This document shows positions 52,062 through 60,195 of a stretch of DNA of 64,000 nt, in pieces. The notes under the pieces were generated by a model. The model was not told the DNA's origin. It did not search any database and worked only from the letters and a program-made list of their open reading frames with translations. Within the stretch, counting starts at the first letter, position 1. The number at the start of each line of letters is the position of its first letter. Position numbers and translations under genes: made by a program. This DNA is from Planctomycetota bacterium (GTDB lineage Bacteria > Planctomycetota > Planctomycetia > Gemmatales > Gemmataceae): the NCBI GenBank assembly GCA_016195405.1, contig JACPZP010000131.1, forward strand, positions 1 through 64,000, written 5' to 3'.

Positions 52062-53405
52062 TCACTTCACCTGTGCCGCTTCAAATCGCAGGATTGTGAA
52101 CGGGGCAATGGTCAAAACGGTGACGGCGCCGTCCTTGCCTTCACTCACCCCCATCGGTTGCCACGGCGTCAGCGTGCCGTCCTTCTCCTTTCGAACCGTA
52201 TGATGCCACGGCAGCGGCTTGCCTTGGGCATCGGCGAACGGCGTGTAGTCCGGATTGGCGATGCCGATCTTGCCGTGATCGCGCGGCGCCTTGTCGCCCG
52301 GCGTGTAACTGACGAGGTGGAGAATTGCTCCGCCCGGCAGGCCATGTTCGGTCACCGCGGCCCAAACCTTGCCTTTGGGTCCCACGCACATGGACCGGCA
52401 ATCCGTTTGCTTCGCGCTTGAGAGTAGTGGGCCATAACGCTTGCCCGGAATTGTCGATCCCACAGCGGTCAAGTCGAATGAGAACACTTGATTCGTCGAC
52501 ATCTCGACGCACCAGAGAGTCTTGCGATCGGGCGATGAGTCCCAATTGAGGATGGCGCCGTGCTGGCCGCCTTTGCCGTCTTTGGGCTCTTTGCCTTCCC
52601 TGGTGAGTTCCATGGGCGGGCTGGCGCCGTCGACGGTGATGTCAAGCGTTTCCAGTTTGTTGCTGTCCGGATCGAAGCGTGCGATCTTGCCGCCGTGGAC
52701 GGGATGATAGGCCCGGCCCTTGTGATCGAGGATGATGAAGGCGTAGGAGTGTTCGGTGTCGCCGAGATCGCGGTAGGACTTTTCTTTCATGTCGTAGACC
52801 ATGAAGTGCGCATGCTCGACGGGGCGGCCATCGTCGCAGGTGGAGACGTAGATGAGGCCGCGCGACTCGTCGGGCATGACGCTGATGACGCCGTGATGCT
52901 TCTTTGGATTGCCGAAGTTCTCGGTCTCGCCGGTCTTGGGATCGTAGGCGAAGACATAGCCGCCCAGGTAATCGGTTCGCTTTTCGCCCTTCTCGGGATA
53001 GCCCTGCTTGGAGCCGAAGTAGATCTTGCCGCTGTCGCCGACGTTGTTGCGGGTGTGAATCTTGGCCTGGGCGGCGAAGCCCGTGACCATGGTGCGCAGG
53101 ACGCGGTGGACGTCGACGACCATGCGAACGATGTTCTTGAGCGGGTTGTACTCGACCAAGTGTGCGTTGACTCCGTACTTAGCGCAGCCGACGTAAGCGC
53201 AGCCGTTGTGGCCTTCGACGATGGAGAAATAGCCGCTCTCCTGGTTGGTGAACTCCGAAGGAATGTGCGTGGCACGGCCCAGAAGCCAGCCGGGCTGTTT
53301 TTCTTGGGCGACGGCTTCGTCGCCGTCGGAAATGGGCAAGGCGATGAAGATGGCGAGCGCGATAAGAAGACGAAAAGTCCAACGTAGCGCTTTCCTAATG
53401 CTCAT
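52062..53405 (-). CDS. Secreted beta-propeller protein
   Basis: 447 aa. A signal segment (FRLLIALAIFIALPIS) with cut near AVAQ. The mature part is a seven-bladed propeller-like sequence with blades such as GHNGCAYVGCAKYGVNAHLV, YVFAYDPKTGETENFG, LIYVSTCDDGRPVEHAHFMV, GRAYHPVHGGKIARFDPDSN and KVWAAVTEHGLPGGAILHLV, alternating W/Y strand ends and Gly turns. No catalytic residues are evident. It resembles periplasmic propellers that bind sugars or quinoproteins, but that is not proven. The start overlaps the stop of the upstream zinc-ribbon protein gene by 11 bases, so the two form one unit. Confidence 0.75.
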   Translation of the reverse strand: MSIRKALRWTFRLLIALAIFIALPISDGDEAVAQEKQPGWLLGRATHIPSEFTNQESGYFSIVEGHNGCAYVGCAKYGVNAHLVEYNPLKNIVRMVVDVHRVLRTMVTGFAAQAKIHTRNNVGDSGKIYFGSKQGYPEKGEKRTDYLGGYVFAYDPKTGETENFGNPKKHHGVISVMPDESRGLIYVSTCDDGRPVEHAHFMVYDMKEKSYRDLGDTEHSYAFIILDHKGRAYHPVHGGKIARFDPDSNKLETLDITVDGASPPMELTREGKEPKDGKGGQHGAILNWDSSPDRKTLWCVEMSTNQVFSFDLTAVGSTIPGKRYGPLLSSAKQTDCRSMCVGPKGKVWAAVTEHGLPGGAILHLVSYTPGDKAPRDHGKIGIANPDYTPFADAQGKPLPWHHTVRKEKDGTLTPWQPMGVSEGKDGAVTVLTIAPFTILRFEAAQVK

Positions 53406-54207
53406 GAATCTTATCCTCCAAATGCGGTGGGATGTTGCGAGGAGGGATGCGGGTAGGCTCGTCGGCGGATGCCAACGGGGCTAGCTCGGGTTCGTCCGGC
53501 TCGGAAGCGCGGGCGAGCATTCCGGGAAGGTCGCGCGCCGCGGTGAGAAACATGCGGAAAATCAGCATCGAGTACAGTCCGAACAAGCCCACCAAGGCGC
53601 CTGCAACGTAGGCGATGAGGAAATCCTTGATCGCGAAGTCGCCCGCGGCATGGAGGGCGAGCAAACCTAACACGACGAAAATACAAGCTGCCAACCAGAA
53701 TCCGATATAAGCGAATCCGATATAAGGCCACTCGTGCCAATTTTCAGGTTCACAGAGCGCGGACCCCATCTCGCGATACGCCACGGTTGCGGCGCCGACA
53801 AAAAGGCCGCCCACAGGCGACAATACGAGCCATGGCAGGAATTCGGGAGTCTTTTCTTGGAAAGATTGAAACAAACAAATCAATACGCCAATCCAAAAGG
53901 ACACCTTGAAGCTCACGGAAAACAAGGCCTCATCGCCCTTTGGCTGCGCGCCGGTCAGCACTCTCGCGAGGCGACGGCCGCCAGCGAACAAGGGCCGACG
54001 GACTCGCTCGGGCTCGCACACGTTCTCTTGGCCTGAGCGATGTGAAAAGCGGCCGTTGCGTTGTTGAATAGCATCGCTTCGAGGGGAGCATGACGTGCCG
54101 TCGCAATCAAACACGGCGGCGCATGCAGGACACCGGAATTGGCGTGCTTCAAGCTTCTCCGGAAGCCGCAGCAGTTTGCGACAGTGCGGGCAGGGGATCT
54201 CGTTCAT
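53395..54207 (-). CDS. Zinc-ribbon membrane protein
   Basis: 270 aa. The N-terminus is an MJ0042-like zinc ribbon (IPCPHCRK then CPACAAVF, four Cys in two CxxC pairs). A disordered segment (residues about 40-85) and four transmembrane helices follow (around 95-115, 125-145, 165-190 and 195-220), e.g. LLALHAAGDFAIKDFLIAYV and GALVGLFGLYSMLIFRMFLT. The C-terminal tail is acidic and proline-rich. It is a cytoplasm-facing metal-binding membrane protein of a type repeated in this genome (compare the starts of the PrsW-like gene and the gene at the right edge). Role unknown. Its stop overlaps the start of the beta-propeller gene. Confidence 0.7.
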   Translation of the reverse strand: MNEIPCPHCRKLLRLPEKLEARQFRCPACAAVFDCDGTSCSPRSDAIQQRNGRFSHRSGQENVCEPERVRRPLFAGGRRLARVLTGAQPKGDEALFSVSFKVSFWIGVLICLFQSFQEKTPEFLPWLVLSPVGGLFVGAATVAYREMGSALCEPENWHEWPYIGFAYIGFWLAACIFVVLGLLALHAAGDFAIKDFLIAYVAGALVGLFGLYSMLIFRMFLTAARDLPGMLARASEPDEPELAPLASADEPTRIPPRNIPPHLEDKIHEH

Positions 54208-54370
54208 CGAAAGCCATCATAATGGCTGCGCGGGTGGGTTTCTATCGGTTCCGCAGCGATTGCACGGCGAGCGCGAAACCTAAGCGAAATGAGTTTGCAC
54301 GCCACCTCTGAATCGCCGCTGACACCGCGCCCTCGTCGCCGCCCGAAATGGGCAGCGCGGTTAACGCAGG

Positions 54371-55051
54371 TTATTTCTCGTTCTCGGGTTTCAGACTCAG
54401 AATCCGGCGTTTCCCTTTGAATTTGAAATCACTCGTCTCCTTAGAGTCCGGCGGTGGCGGCACTGGCGCCACGAGATCGGTGAATTCGCTGTCATTCCAT
54501 AAGAACTCGTATTCGGGGTCCCATTGCAAGTCCGTTAAGTCGATATCCTTAGTGGCGGCGGCCTTGTTTAGGTATGACAGCGTAAGAATGCGGTCACGCA
54601 ACTGCGCGTATACCGAAGCCATGGCCAAGAGCGACAGGCTATTGTTCGGCTCCAACTCGAGCGCCCGCTCCAGCAATCTGTGCGCCTCGCGGAGGCGGTC
54701 TTGTTTGATCCGAATTTCTGCGAGCGTGGTCAAGTCATCCGCGTCGGCTTTGCCCATTCCATCAAGTTGAGAAAGCAGATCGGCCGCTTCTGCCGCATTT
54801 TGCTCAACGAACTCAAATGCCAGAGCGCGAATGGGCGCTTCATAGCGTGGTTTCAACCGTATTGCCTCGCGCCAACATTGCACTGCTTTGCGCTTGTCAT
54901 TGAGGGCGTGATAAGCTAGCCCCACATAGAACTGCACTGTGCCGACGTTGGCGCTTCCCGGACTTTCACTCAGCGCAGACAGTTTGGCGAGATCACGCTG
55001 ATCCCATAATTTCATGGCTTTCCGTGCCAATGCGCTTGCTTGCTTTTCCAA
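54371..55051 (-). CDS. TPR-repeat protein with TTG start
   Basis: 226 aa. The first codon is TTG at 55051, supported by AGGTGATC five bases upstream; the first in-frame ATG (55015) would cut off 12 residues of the first helix. At least three tetratricopeptide-like helix pairs are visible: AFYVGLAYHALNDKRKAVQC-like VQFYVGLAYHALNDKRKAVQ, WREAIRLKPRYEAP, then LREAHRLLERALELEPNNS. A polar tail with PVPPPPDSKETSDF ends the chain. No signal peptide, so a cytoplasmic scaffold is likely. It follows a small basic-protein gene by 11 bp. Confidence 0.7.
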   Translation of the reverse strand: MEKQASALARKAMKLWDQRDLAKLSALSESPGSANVGTVQFYVGLAYHALNDKRKAVQCWREAIRLKPRYEAPIRALAFEFVEQNAAEAADLLSQLDGMGKADADDLTTLAEIRIKQDRLREAHRLLERALELEPNNSLSLLAMASVYAQLRDRILTLSYLNKAAATKDIDLTDLQWDPEYEFLWNDSEFTDLVAPVPPPPDSKETSDFKFKGKRRILSLKPENEK

Positions 55052-55062
55052 GTGATCACCTA

Positions 55063-55308
55063 CTAGTGAGTTTTTTTATCGGAAGGACTTCGGAAAGATT
55101 TGCTCGGGACCAAGATTTTCCCCAGCTGCTTTAGCGTGCGAACGAACTTTCGCTGCTTCCGATCAGGCTGTTTTCCTTCGTCGATCTTTTCAATTATTTT
55201 ATCAAACTCCTTCCTCTCGTTTTCTGTGAGACCCTCTCGAATCTTCTTTCGAGCAGAAAGGTCAGTGGGCAATCCATGTTTTTGTTCTCCCGAACTTGGA
55301 GTCGCCAT
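55063..55308 (-). CDS. Small basic protein of unknown function
   Basis: 81 aa from ATG 55308 with GAGGTGAG upstream; the longer frame to 55356 runs into the preceding gene. It is Lys/Arg/Glu-rich with one long predicted helix region (DLSARKKIREGLTENERKEF, then DKIIEKIDEGKQPDRKQRKF). No cysteines or hydrophobic segment. It could be a nucleic-acid binding or ribosome-associated protein by charge alone. It belongs to a tight minus-strand run (3 bp to the upstream stop, 11 bp to the TPR gene). Not recognised as any named family. Confidence 0.5.
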   Translation of the reverse strand: MATPSSGEQKHGLPTDLSARKKIREGLTENERKEFDKIIEKIDEGKQPDRKQRKFVRTLKQLGKILVPSKSFRSPSDKKTH

Positions 55309-55310
55309 GC

Positions 55311-56501
55311 TCACCTCTTGATCGCCGCAGGCACGGGACCGGTCGCGAAAGCCCACTCCGTCGGCGTGTAGCGAATGTTGAGGTGCGGCGTATCCACGCG
55401 GCGGTTCTTCTCGGCTTTGCTGGTCATGACTGCGTCTAGGATGCCGGTCGTCAGCAGCGTGCGCTCGACGGGGTAGGGGGGGTGGCCGGACTTCATCATG
55501 GCGTCGATGGCGCGCACTAAATAAGCGAAGTGCGCGAAGGGGTCCGGTTGCTGCAAATAGAAGAGCGTCGCCACCGGCCTGTCTTGGCCGCGGATGCGAC
55601 CGGCGAAGATGAACGCGCCGCCGTCGCCTTCGTGAATCCAGCCGTTGGGCATCACGACCGCGGCCTTGAAGTTATCGCGGTAATCGACGAGGAAGACGCC
55701 GGCGTCGGCGCTGCTGACCGTAAGCTTGCGAATGTCGCCCTGCGCATGAGCCGGCACGAGAGCCAATGCCGAATCTAGCAGCTCGCGTGAGAAGACGCCG
55801 CGGTCCATTGCTCGCCACATTTCCTCACCTTGCAGGCATTGAACCGAGCGTACGCCGCTCTCGCCGCCGCGCCGCCTCTCCGCCATGCACTGGAGTCCTT
55901 CCAAGGCATGAAAGCCATAGCCTTCGAAGGGGCCGTAACCGATCTGAACGGCCTCAACCAATTCGGCGTTGCGGGGAATCCGCAGCACGGGCCGACGCCA
56001 GGTTACGGGCACTGAAGAACCGGCCAACAACGGGACGTTTAGCTCGCGGGCTCGGTCAACCATCCAACGGGCGTCGGCCCATTCGGCGGAAAGATGCTTG
56101 TCGTTGAAGACGGGAACGGCACGCTTGTAGCGTGCGAATACGTTCGTGATCGCCTCGAAAAAACGCCGCCGCGGATAGAGAAGCTGGCCGCGCTTGTTCG
56201 TTGGATAGCGGCCGTGCTCGCCGATCGATAGTACGCCGTCGACGGCCAATTCCTTGCGCCCCAAAGTCAAGGCGCCTTCGATGGTGTCGTAGATGGTGAA
56301 GTTGTGGCGTTTGGCGAGTTCGCGGCTTAAATCGCGTTCCGGATGTTGATCGACGTACATCGACACGACCCGCATACGCGGGAAGGCCTTGCCGTCGTGG
56401 AGATAGCCTTCGAGAATCTTGCCGACGATGACGTCGGCGTGCGACCAACGGCGGTATTCCGTGACGATGGCCGCCACGCGCTTGGGTTGGGGAGCGGGCA
56501 T
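55311..56501 (-). CDS. Uncharacterised oxidoreductase-like (Rossmann-type) protein
   Basis: 396 aa, no signal peptide. Early segments look like a Rossmann-type alpha/beta core: RVAAIVTEYRRWSHADVIVG, then MRVVSMYVDQHPERD, VDGVLSIGEHGRYPTNKRGQ, and a later RAVPVFNDKHLSAEWADARW. The GEHGRYPTNKRGQLLYPRRR segment is distinctive. The C-terminal half contains VVMPNGWIHEGDGGAFIFAG and ends with TPHLNIRYTPTEWAFATGPV. The pattern suggests a family close to Gfo/Idh-type proteins, but the GxGxxG loop is missing, so cofactor binding is not clear. It shares a unit with a small basic protein and a TPR protein. Function unknown. Confidence 0.6.
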   Translation of the reverse strand: MPAPQPKRVAAIVTEYRRWSHADVIVGKILEGYLHDGKAFPRMRVVSMYVDQHPERDLSRELAKRHNFTIYDTIEGALTLGRKELAVDGVLSIGEHGRYPTNKRGQLLYPRRRFFEAITNVFARYKRAVPVFNDKHLSAEWADARWMVDRARELNVPLLAGSSVPVTWRRPVLRIPRNAELVEAVQIGYGPFEGYGFHALEGLQCMAERRRGGESGVRSVQCLQGEEMWRAMDRGVFSRELLDSALALVPAHAQGDIRKLTVSSADAGVFLVDYRDNFKAAVVMPNGWIHEGDGGAFIFAGRIRGQDRPVATLFYLQQPDPFAHFAYLVRAIDAMMKSGHPPYPVERTLLTTGILDAVMTSKAEKNRRVDTPHLNIRYTPTEWAFATGPVPAAIKR

Positions 56502-56515
56502 AAGAGCAAACTCGT

Positions 56516-59083
56516 TTACAAGCTCCCGGGCGAGTTTTCGAGCCCGCGGGGTGCTTCGTTACCCCGCAGGCTCGAAGACTCGCCTGCGGGCTTGGCGGGG
56601 CTGGGAGGCGGGATCTCTTCCCACACTTCCCGATAAGGTGGTGGGGCTTCCTCGATGATGCCGGGGGGGTGCGGAAACGGCGGCAATTCGCGGTTGACGA
56701 TGTCGCGATTGACCTTGACGGCCAGGTCGCGCTGCGTGGCGGCTTCAAAGCGGTTGCCGAGCCGTTCGTGGAACATCGCCCAAACCCAGTGGAAATCCGC
56801 GGCCTCATCCTTGCTGAGCCTGCGGACTCCGAGTTCAGCCACGGCTTCCATATCCGCCATCGCATGAGTGTAATCCGCCAGGAATGCGTTGGCGTAGGCG
56901 CGATTGAGCACTGAGTTGATGCGTTCGGGCTGGTGCTTGAGTGCCATGGTGTAATCGGCCCGGGCCTGAGCGAAATCTCCCTGTTCGTAGAAGTAATGGC
57001 CGCGCAGCTCCCAGGCGTCCGCGTAATCCGGCTTGAGGCGGAGCGCGACGGTAAGGTCGGCGATGGATTTGAGGCTCTTATGAGCGCGGGCGCGCAGCAG
57101 GTAAGCATCGGCGGATTCGGGATCGCTGGAGAGGATTTGGTTGCACTCTTTGATCGCACGGGGTTGATCGTTTTCCTTGAGCAGCACCCGCACGCGCAGG
57201 AGCCGCGCCGGGGTATGGCTGGGATCGATCTTCAGAATCTCCTCAATGCCGTTCATGACGGCTTCCAAATCGTTCGTTTCGAGCGACGCTTTCGCTCCGT
57301 CCAAGAGCTTGTTGACCTTGGCTCGGTCCGCCTCGCTCAGCTTTATGGCCGGCGTCGCTCGCTTGGGCTCTGGGTACACCGTCTCGCCTTCTTCAGCCAC
57401 GTCGGTGTCAATCTTCTCGGCCATGGTCATGTCTGCCTTGGCTTTGGCGATGTCGTTTTTCTTGAGGTAGACGCCGGCGCGGTGCAGGTGGCCGCGTGCG
57501 TCCTTTTTCATCCCAAGGTATCTGTTGAAGCTCTCAAGAGCCTTGTCGTAATTGCCGAGCATGGCTTCGGCGTAGCCAAGGTTGAAGTGTGCTAGCGCTT
57601 CGTAGGAGTTGATCACGATCGCCGTCTGGCAGTCGTGCTTGGCCTGCGCGTATTCGAGCAGGTGATTGAAGCCGGTGGCGCGGCGGGCATAGGCGGGGCT
57701 TTCGAGAGGAGCGAGGTGAATGGCGACGGTGGCATCGGAAACAATATGCTCCGCTTCGTCAGTCTCGCTGTGGGTCAGCGAGCGAACGAGGTAGGCGAGG
57801 GCGCAGCGACGGTCGGCCTCGACGGCGAGATTGGCATGGTAGAGCATCTTGATCCGTTCTTCGCCTTGCTCGAGCATGACCCAGGCGACGAGGGCGTTGG
57901 CATCGGCGTTTCCCGGATCGAGCTTAAGGGCTTCGGACGCGAACTTCAGAACATCGGGTTTGTTCAGATTTCGGAAGGCCTCGCGGGCGCGGATCGCCAA
58001 CTCGCCGGCCTTGATTTGGTCGCTCGCAAGCAGCTTCGCCTGCAAGGCGACGACTGCGTCCTTGATGATCGGCTCGACGCGGAAAGAGAGCTTGCGGTCG
58101 AGCTTGAAAGCCAGGGCCCGATCCTTGAGCGCCTGGTCGAGATTCCCCAAGCGGGCGTTGATCTCACTGCGGGCCAAGGTCATGACGGCGTTTTGCGGGT
58201 GCAGCTTCAAATAGCGGTCGAGGTCGACGAGCGCCTTCTGGTTCTCGCCCAAGGAGCCATACGCCAGGCCGCGTTTTTCGAGTGCCAACGTGTGGTCCGG
58301 CAACTCGTTTAGAACCGCGGTGGCGTCGGCAATTCCTTTGACCGTGTCGCCTTTCCTGTAATACGCGAGACTACGCTGCTGGTGGGCCGGGATGAACTTC
58401 GGACTAATGCGCAGAGCGGCGGTGCAATATTTGATGCATGCGTCGAGGTTGCCTTGATTGTAATAAATGGCGCCAAGACCCAAGAAGGAATAGGGACGGC
58501 GTTCTTCGGCCTTGAGTACGCGGGCGAAATCTTCGCGGGCGGCCTCAAGCCTGCCCTTCGCAAGTTGCACCCGGCCACGCATTTCTAGAGCGTCGATGGA
58601 TTCCGCGTCGACTTCCAACGCCTGGTAGACCACGGCAAGCGCCTCGTCCAAATTCGGCTTTTCGGCTTCAAATAGCGTGTTCGCCTTTGCCAAGATCTTT
58701 GCGACTTCGCGCGCGCGAAGGAGAGCGGGATCCTGCGCTACCGACGAGCGCAGATCGATTTGAATCACCTCCGTTATGCCGCGCTTGACATGGAAAGGCT
58801 TGGTTTCCGGTTTGTAGTCCGTTCCGGAGACTTCCAGCGAATGCTCGCCGGTGCGCACCTTGGCCGTCTTGTCCGCAGCGAGTTGAAGAGGCTTGCCGTC
58901 AACTTTCAATTCGACCTGGGCGTCCGGCTCGTTGAGCTTCACCTGGATTTGGCCGAAGTCGTTGGCATTTTGGTACACCATGGCGCCCGCAACGGCGCCG
59001 CCGGCGACCAACAAACCGACAACCACCCAGGGCCACATTTTCCGTTTGGTAGCCGGACGGATAGGAGAGGATTCGATTTCCAT
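56516..59083 (-). CDS. Membrane-anchored TPR protein with PEGA-like domain
   Basis: 855 aa from ATG 59083, AAGGA upstream. A single transmembrane segment is at about 17-38 (PWVVVGLLVAGGAVAGAMVY). It is followed by a PEGA-like beta domain (about 45-112: VKLNEPDAQVELKVDGKPLQ) and then a long run of tetratricopeptide repeats to about residue 810, e.g. YSFLGLGAIYYNQGNLDACI, AHFNLGYAEAMLGNYDKALE and NRAYANAFLADYTHAMADME. A Pro-rich stretch follows. The last about 24 codons (GESSSLRGNEAPRGLENSPG and beyond) are encoded by a palindromic repeat at 56519-56594, so the native end was probably shorter. It is a likely protein-interaction hub facing the periplasm. Confidence 0.8.
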   Translation of the reverse strand: MEIESSPIRPATKRKMWPWVVVGLLVAGGAVAGAMVYQNANDFGQIQVKLNEPDAQVELKVDGKPLQLAADKTAKVRTGEHSLEVSGTDYKPETKPFHVKRGITEVIQIDLRSSVAQDPALLRAREVAKILAKANTLFEAEKPNLDEALAVVYQALEVDAESIDALEMRGRVQLAKGRLEAAREDFARVLKAEERRPYSFLGLGAIYYNQGNLDACIKYCTAALRISPKFIPAHQQRSLAYYRKGDTVKGIADATAVLNELPDHTLALEKRGLAYGSLGENQKALVDLDRYLKLHPQNAVMTLARSEINARLGNLDQALKDRALAFKLDRKLSFRVEPIIKDAVVALQAKLLASDQIKAGELAIRAREAFRNLNKPDVLKFASEALKLDPGNADANALVAWVMLEQGEERIKMLYHANLAVEADRRCALAYLVRSLTHSETDEAEHIVSDATVAIHLAPLESPAYARRATGFNHLLEYAQAKHDCQTAIVINSYEALAHFNLGYAEAMLGNYDKALESFNRYLGMKKDARGHLHRAGVYLKKNDIAKAKADMTMAEKIDTDVAEEGETVYPEPKRATPAIKLSEADRAKVNKLLDGAKASLETNDLEAVMNGIEEILKIDPSHTPARLLRVRVLLKENDQPRAIKECNQILSSDPESADAYLLRARAHKSLKSIADLTVALRLKPDYADAWELRGHYFYEQGDFAQARADYTMALKHQPERINSVLNRAYANAFLADYTHAMADMEAVAELGVRRLSKDEAADFHWVWAMFHERLGNRFEAATQRDLAVKVNRDIVNRELPPFPHPPGIIEEAPPPYREVWEEIPPPSPAKPAGESSSLRGNEAPRGLENSPGSL
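56519..56594. repeat. Covarying hairpin repeat, copy 4 (complete, inside coding sequence)
   Basis: The unit is CAAGC (56519-56523), a left hairpin with loop GAGTTTTCGA, a GGGGT...ACCCC central stem, a right hairpin CCCGCAGGC/GCCTGCGGG with loop TCGAAGACTC, and GCTTG (56590-56594). The outer ends are inverted. It forms the 3' end of the TPR protein gene. Confidence 0.8.
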
Positions 59084-59121
59084 GGTGAGGATTCCTTTGC
59101 CGCTTTCAATCGACCGCTTCC

Positions 59122-59175
59122 GTAGCTGAATTCGTGAGAATTCAGGTTAACCCGAGCTCTTACGAGTTCGGCTAC
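59122..59175 (+). repeat. 54-bp palindrome of the GTAGCYGAAYTCGT family
   Basis: The arm beginning GTAGCTGAATTCGTGAG (59122-59143) pairs with the arm ending GAGTTCGGCTAC (59154-59175). Of 22 positions, 17 are Watson-Crick, four are G-U and one is A-C. CTTTTT follows on the plus strand. The left arm equals the repeat at 5504-5526. It fills much of the gap between the TPR and isomerase genes. Confidence 0.75.
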
Positions 59176-59209
59176 TTTTTATCGCGCGAAATCTCCAGCG
59201 GGCGACGTC

Positions 59210-60097
59210 TTACCAGCGATCCGCGCGGTTAGCGGCGCGGGCGGCTTCGAGTTCCGTTTTCAGCGGCCGATATTCCAGTCCGATGTAGCCGCGATAACCT
59301 AGATCGTGCAATTGCTTCAGGACGCGCGGATAGTGGACTTCGCCGGTGCCGGGCTCGTTGCGGCCGGGGTGATCCGCAATCTGATAGTAGGCGGCCGAAT
59401 CGAAGTTCTCGCGGATGTGCCCGCACAGGTCGCCCTCGGTGATCTGCAAGTGATACAGATCGGCAAGCATCTTCACGTTTCGGGAGCCGACGGCCTTGAG
59501 GATGCGCAGGGTCGGCTCGCTGCCATAAAGGCAATGGCCCTTGTGATCCACGCGGATGTTCATCGGCTCCAAGATCAGCGTGATGTTGTGCTTCTCGGCA
59601 ATGGGGGCGCCGCGGCGAAGGCCGGTGATGATGTTCTCGTGCATGCGTTGTGGCGTCATGCCGGAAATGTCATTGCCGCCGACTACGCACATGAGCCGGA
59701 CATTGAGCCGCTGCGCGACCTTGCAGCTTTCTTCAATGGTTTCTACGAAGCGGTTGTGATTCTTGGGATCGTTGAGGCCGGGCGTAAAACCCCACGCGCT
59801 GAATTGTGAAATCTCGATCTTGCACTTCTGGCAAGTATCGGAAATGGCGTTGATGTCCTTGCCTTGCCAGGGCCAGAATTCGACGGCGGAAAAGCCGAGT
59901 CGGGAGGCTTCCTCGATGCGGCGATGAAACGGATTGAGGCTGCGCCACCACATTTCAAGGTTCGGGGCCATGCGCGTATGCGCGGTGCGGCCAATCCGAG
60001 AGTTGTCTTCCTTGTCGCCGGCCGTGGCGTGCGGCGAGAGTGCCGAGGCGGCCGCCAAAGTTGCCGAGGCGGCGAGAAAGTCGCGTCGATTAGGCAT
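59210..60097 (-). CDS. Tat-exported hydroxypyruvate isomerase-like TIM-barrel protein
   Basis: 295 aa. The N-terminus is a Tat signal (NRRDFLAASATLAAASALSP) with the twin Arg. The mature part is a xylose-isomerase-like barrel close to hydroxypyruvate isomerases: FSAVEFWPWQGKDINAISDT, VRLMCVVGGNDISGMTPQRM, ITLILEPMNIRVDHKGHCLY with the metal Glu, VKMLADLYHLQITEGDLCGH with Asp/His, and DHPGRNEPGTGEVHYPRVLK. Metal-dependent sugar or hydroxypyruvate isomerisation outside the cytoplasm is expected. Folded export by Tat fits a metal enzyme. GAGGAAT upstream supports the ATG. Confidence 0.88.
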   Translation of the reverse strand: MPNRRDFLAASATLAAASALSPHATAGDKEDNSRIGRTAHTRMAPNLEMWWRSLNPFHRRIEEASRLGFSAVEFWPWQGKDINAISDTCQKCKIEISQFSAWGFTPGLNDPKNHNRFVETIEESCKVAQRLNVRLMCVVGGNDISGMTPQRMHENIITGLRRGAPIAEKHNITLILEPMNIRVDHKGHCLYGSEPTLRILKAVGSRNVKMLADLYHLQITEGDLCGHIRENFDSAAYYQIADHPGRNEPGTGEVHYPRVLKQLHDLGYRGYIGLEYRPLKTELEAARAANRADRW

Positions 60098-60116
60098 GGC
60101 AATTCCTCACATAATT

Positions 60117-60191
60117 CAAGCTCGCAGATGAGCGCAGCGAATCTGCGGGGTCACATGACCCCGCACGCTCGAAGACTCGCGTGCAGGCTTG
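60117..60191. repeat. Covarying hairpin repeat, copy 5 (complete)
   Basis: The unit runs from CAAGC (60117-60121) to GCTTG (60187-60191). Its left hairpin has loop GAGCGCAGCGA (core identical to 44088-44114), its centre is the perfect palindrome GGGGTCACATGACCCC, and its right hairpin is CCGCACGC/GCGTGCAGG with loop TCGAAGACTC. It fits exactly between the ApbE stop and the isomerase start. Confidence 0.8.
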
Positions 60192-60195
60192 GGGG

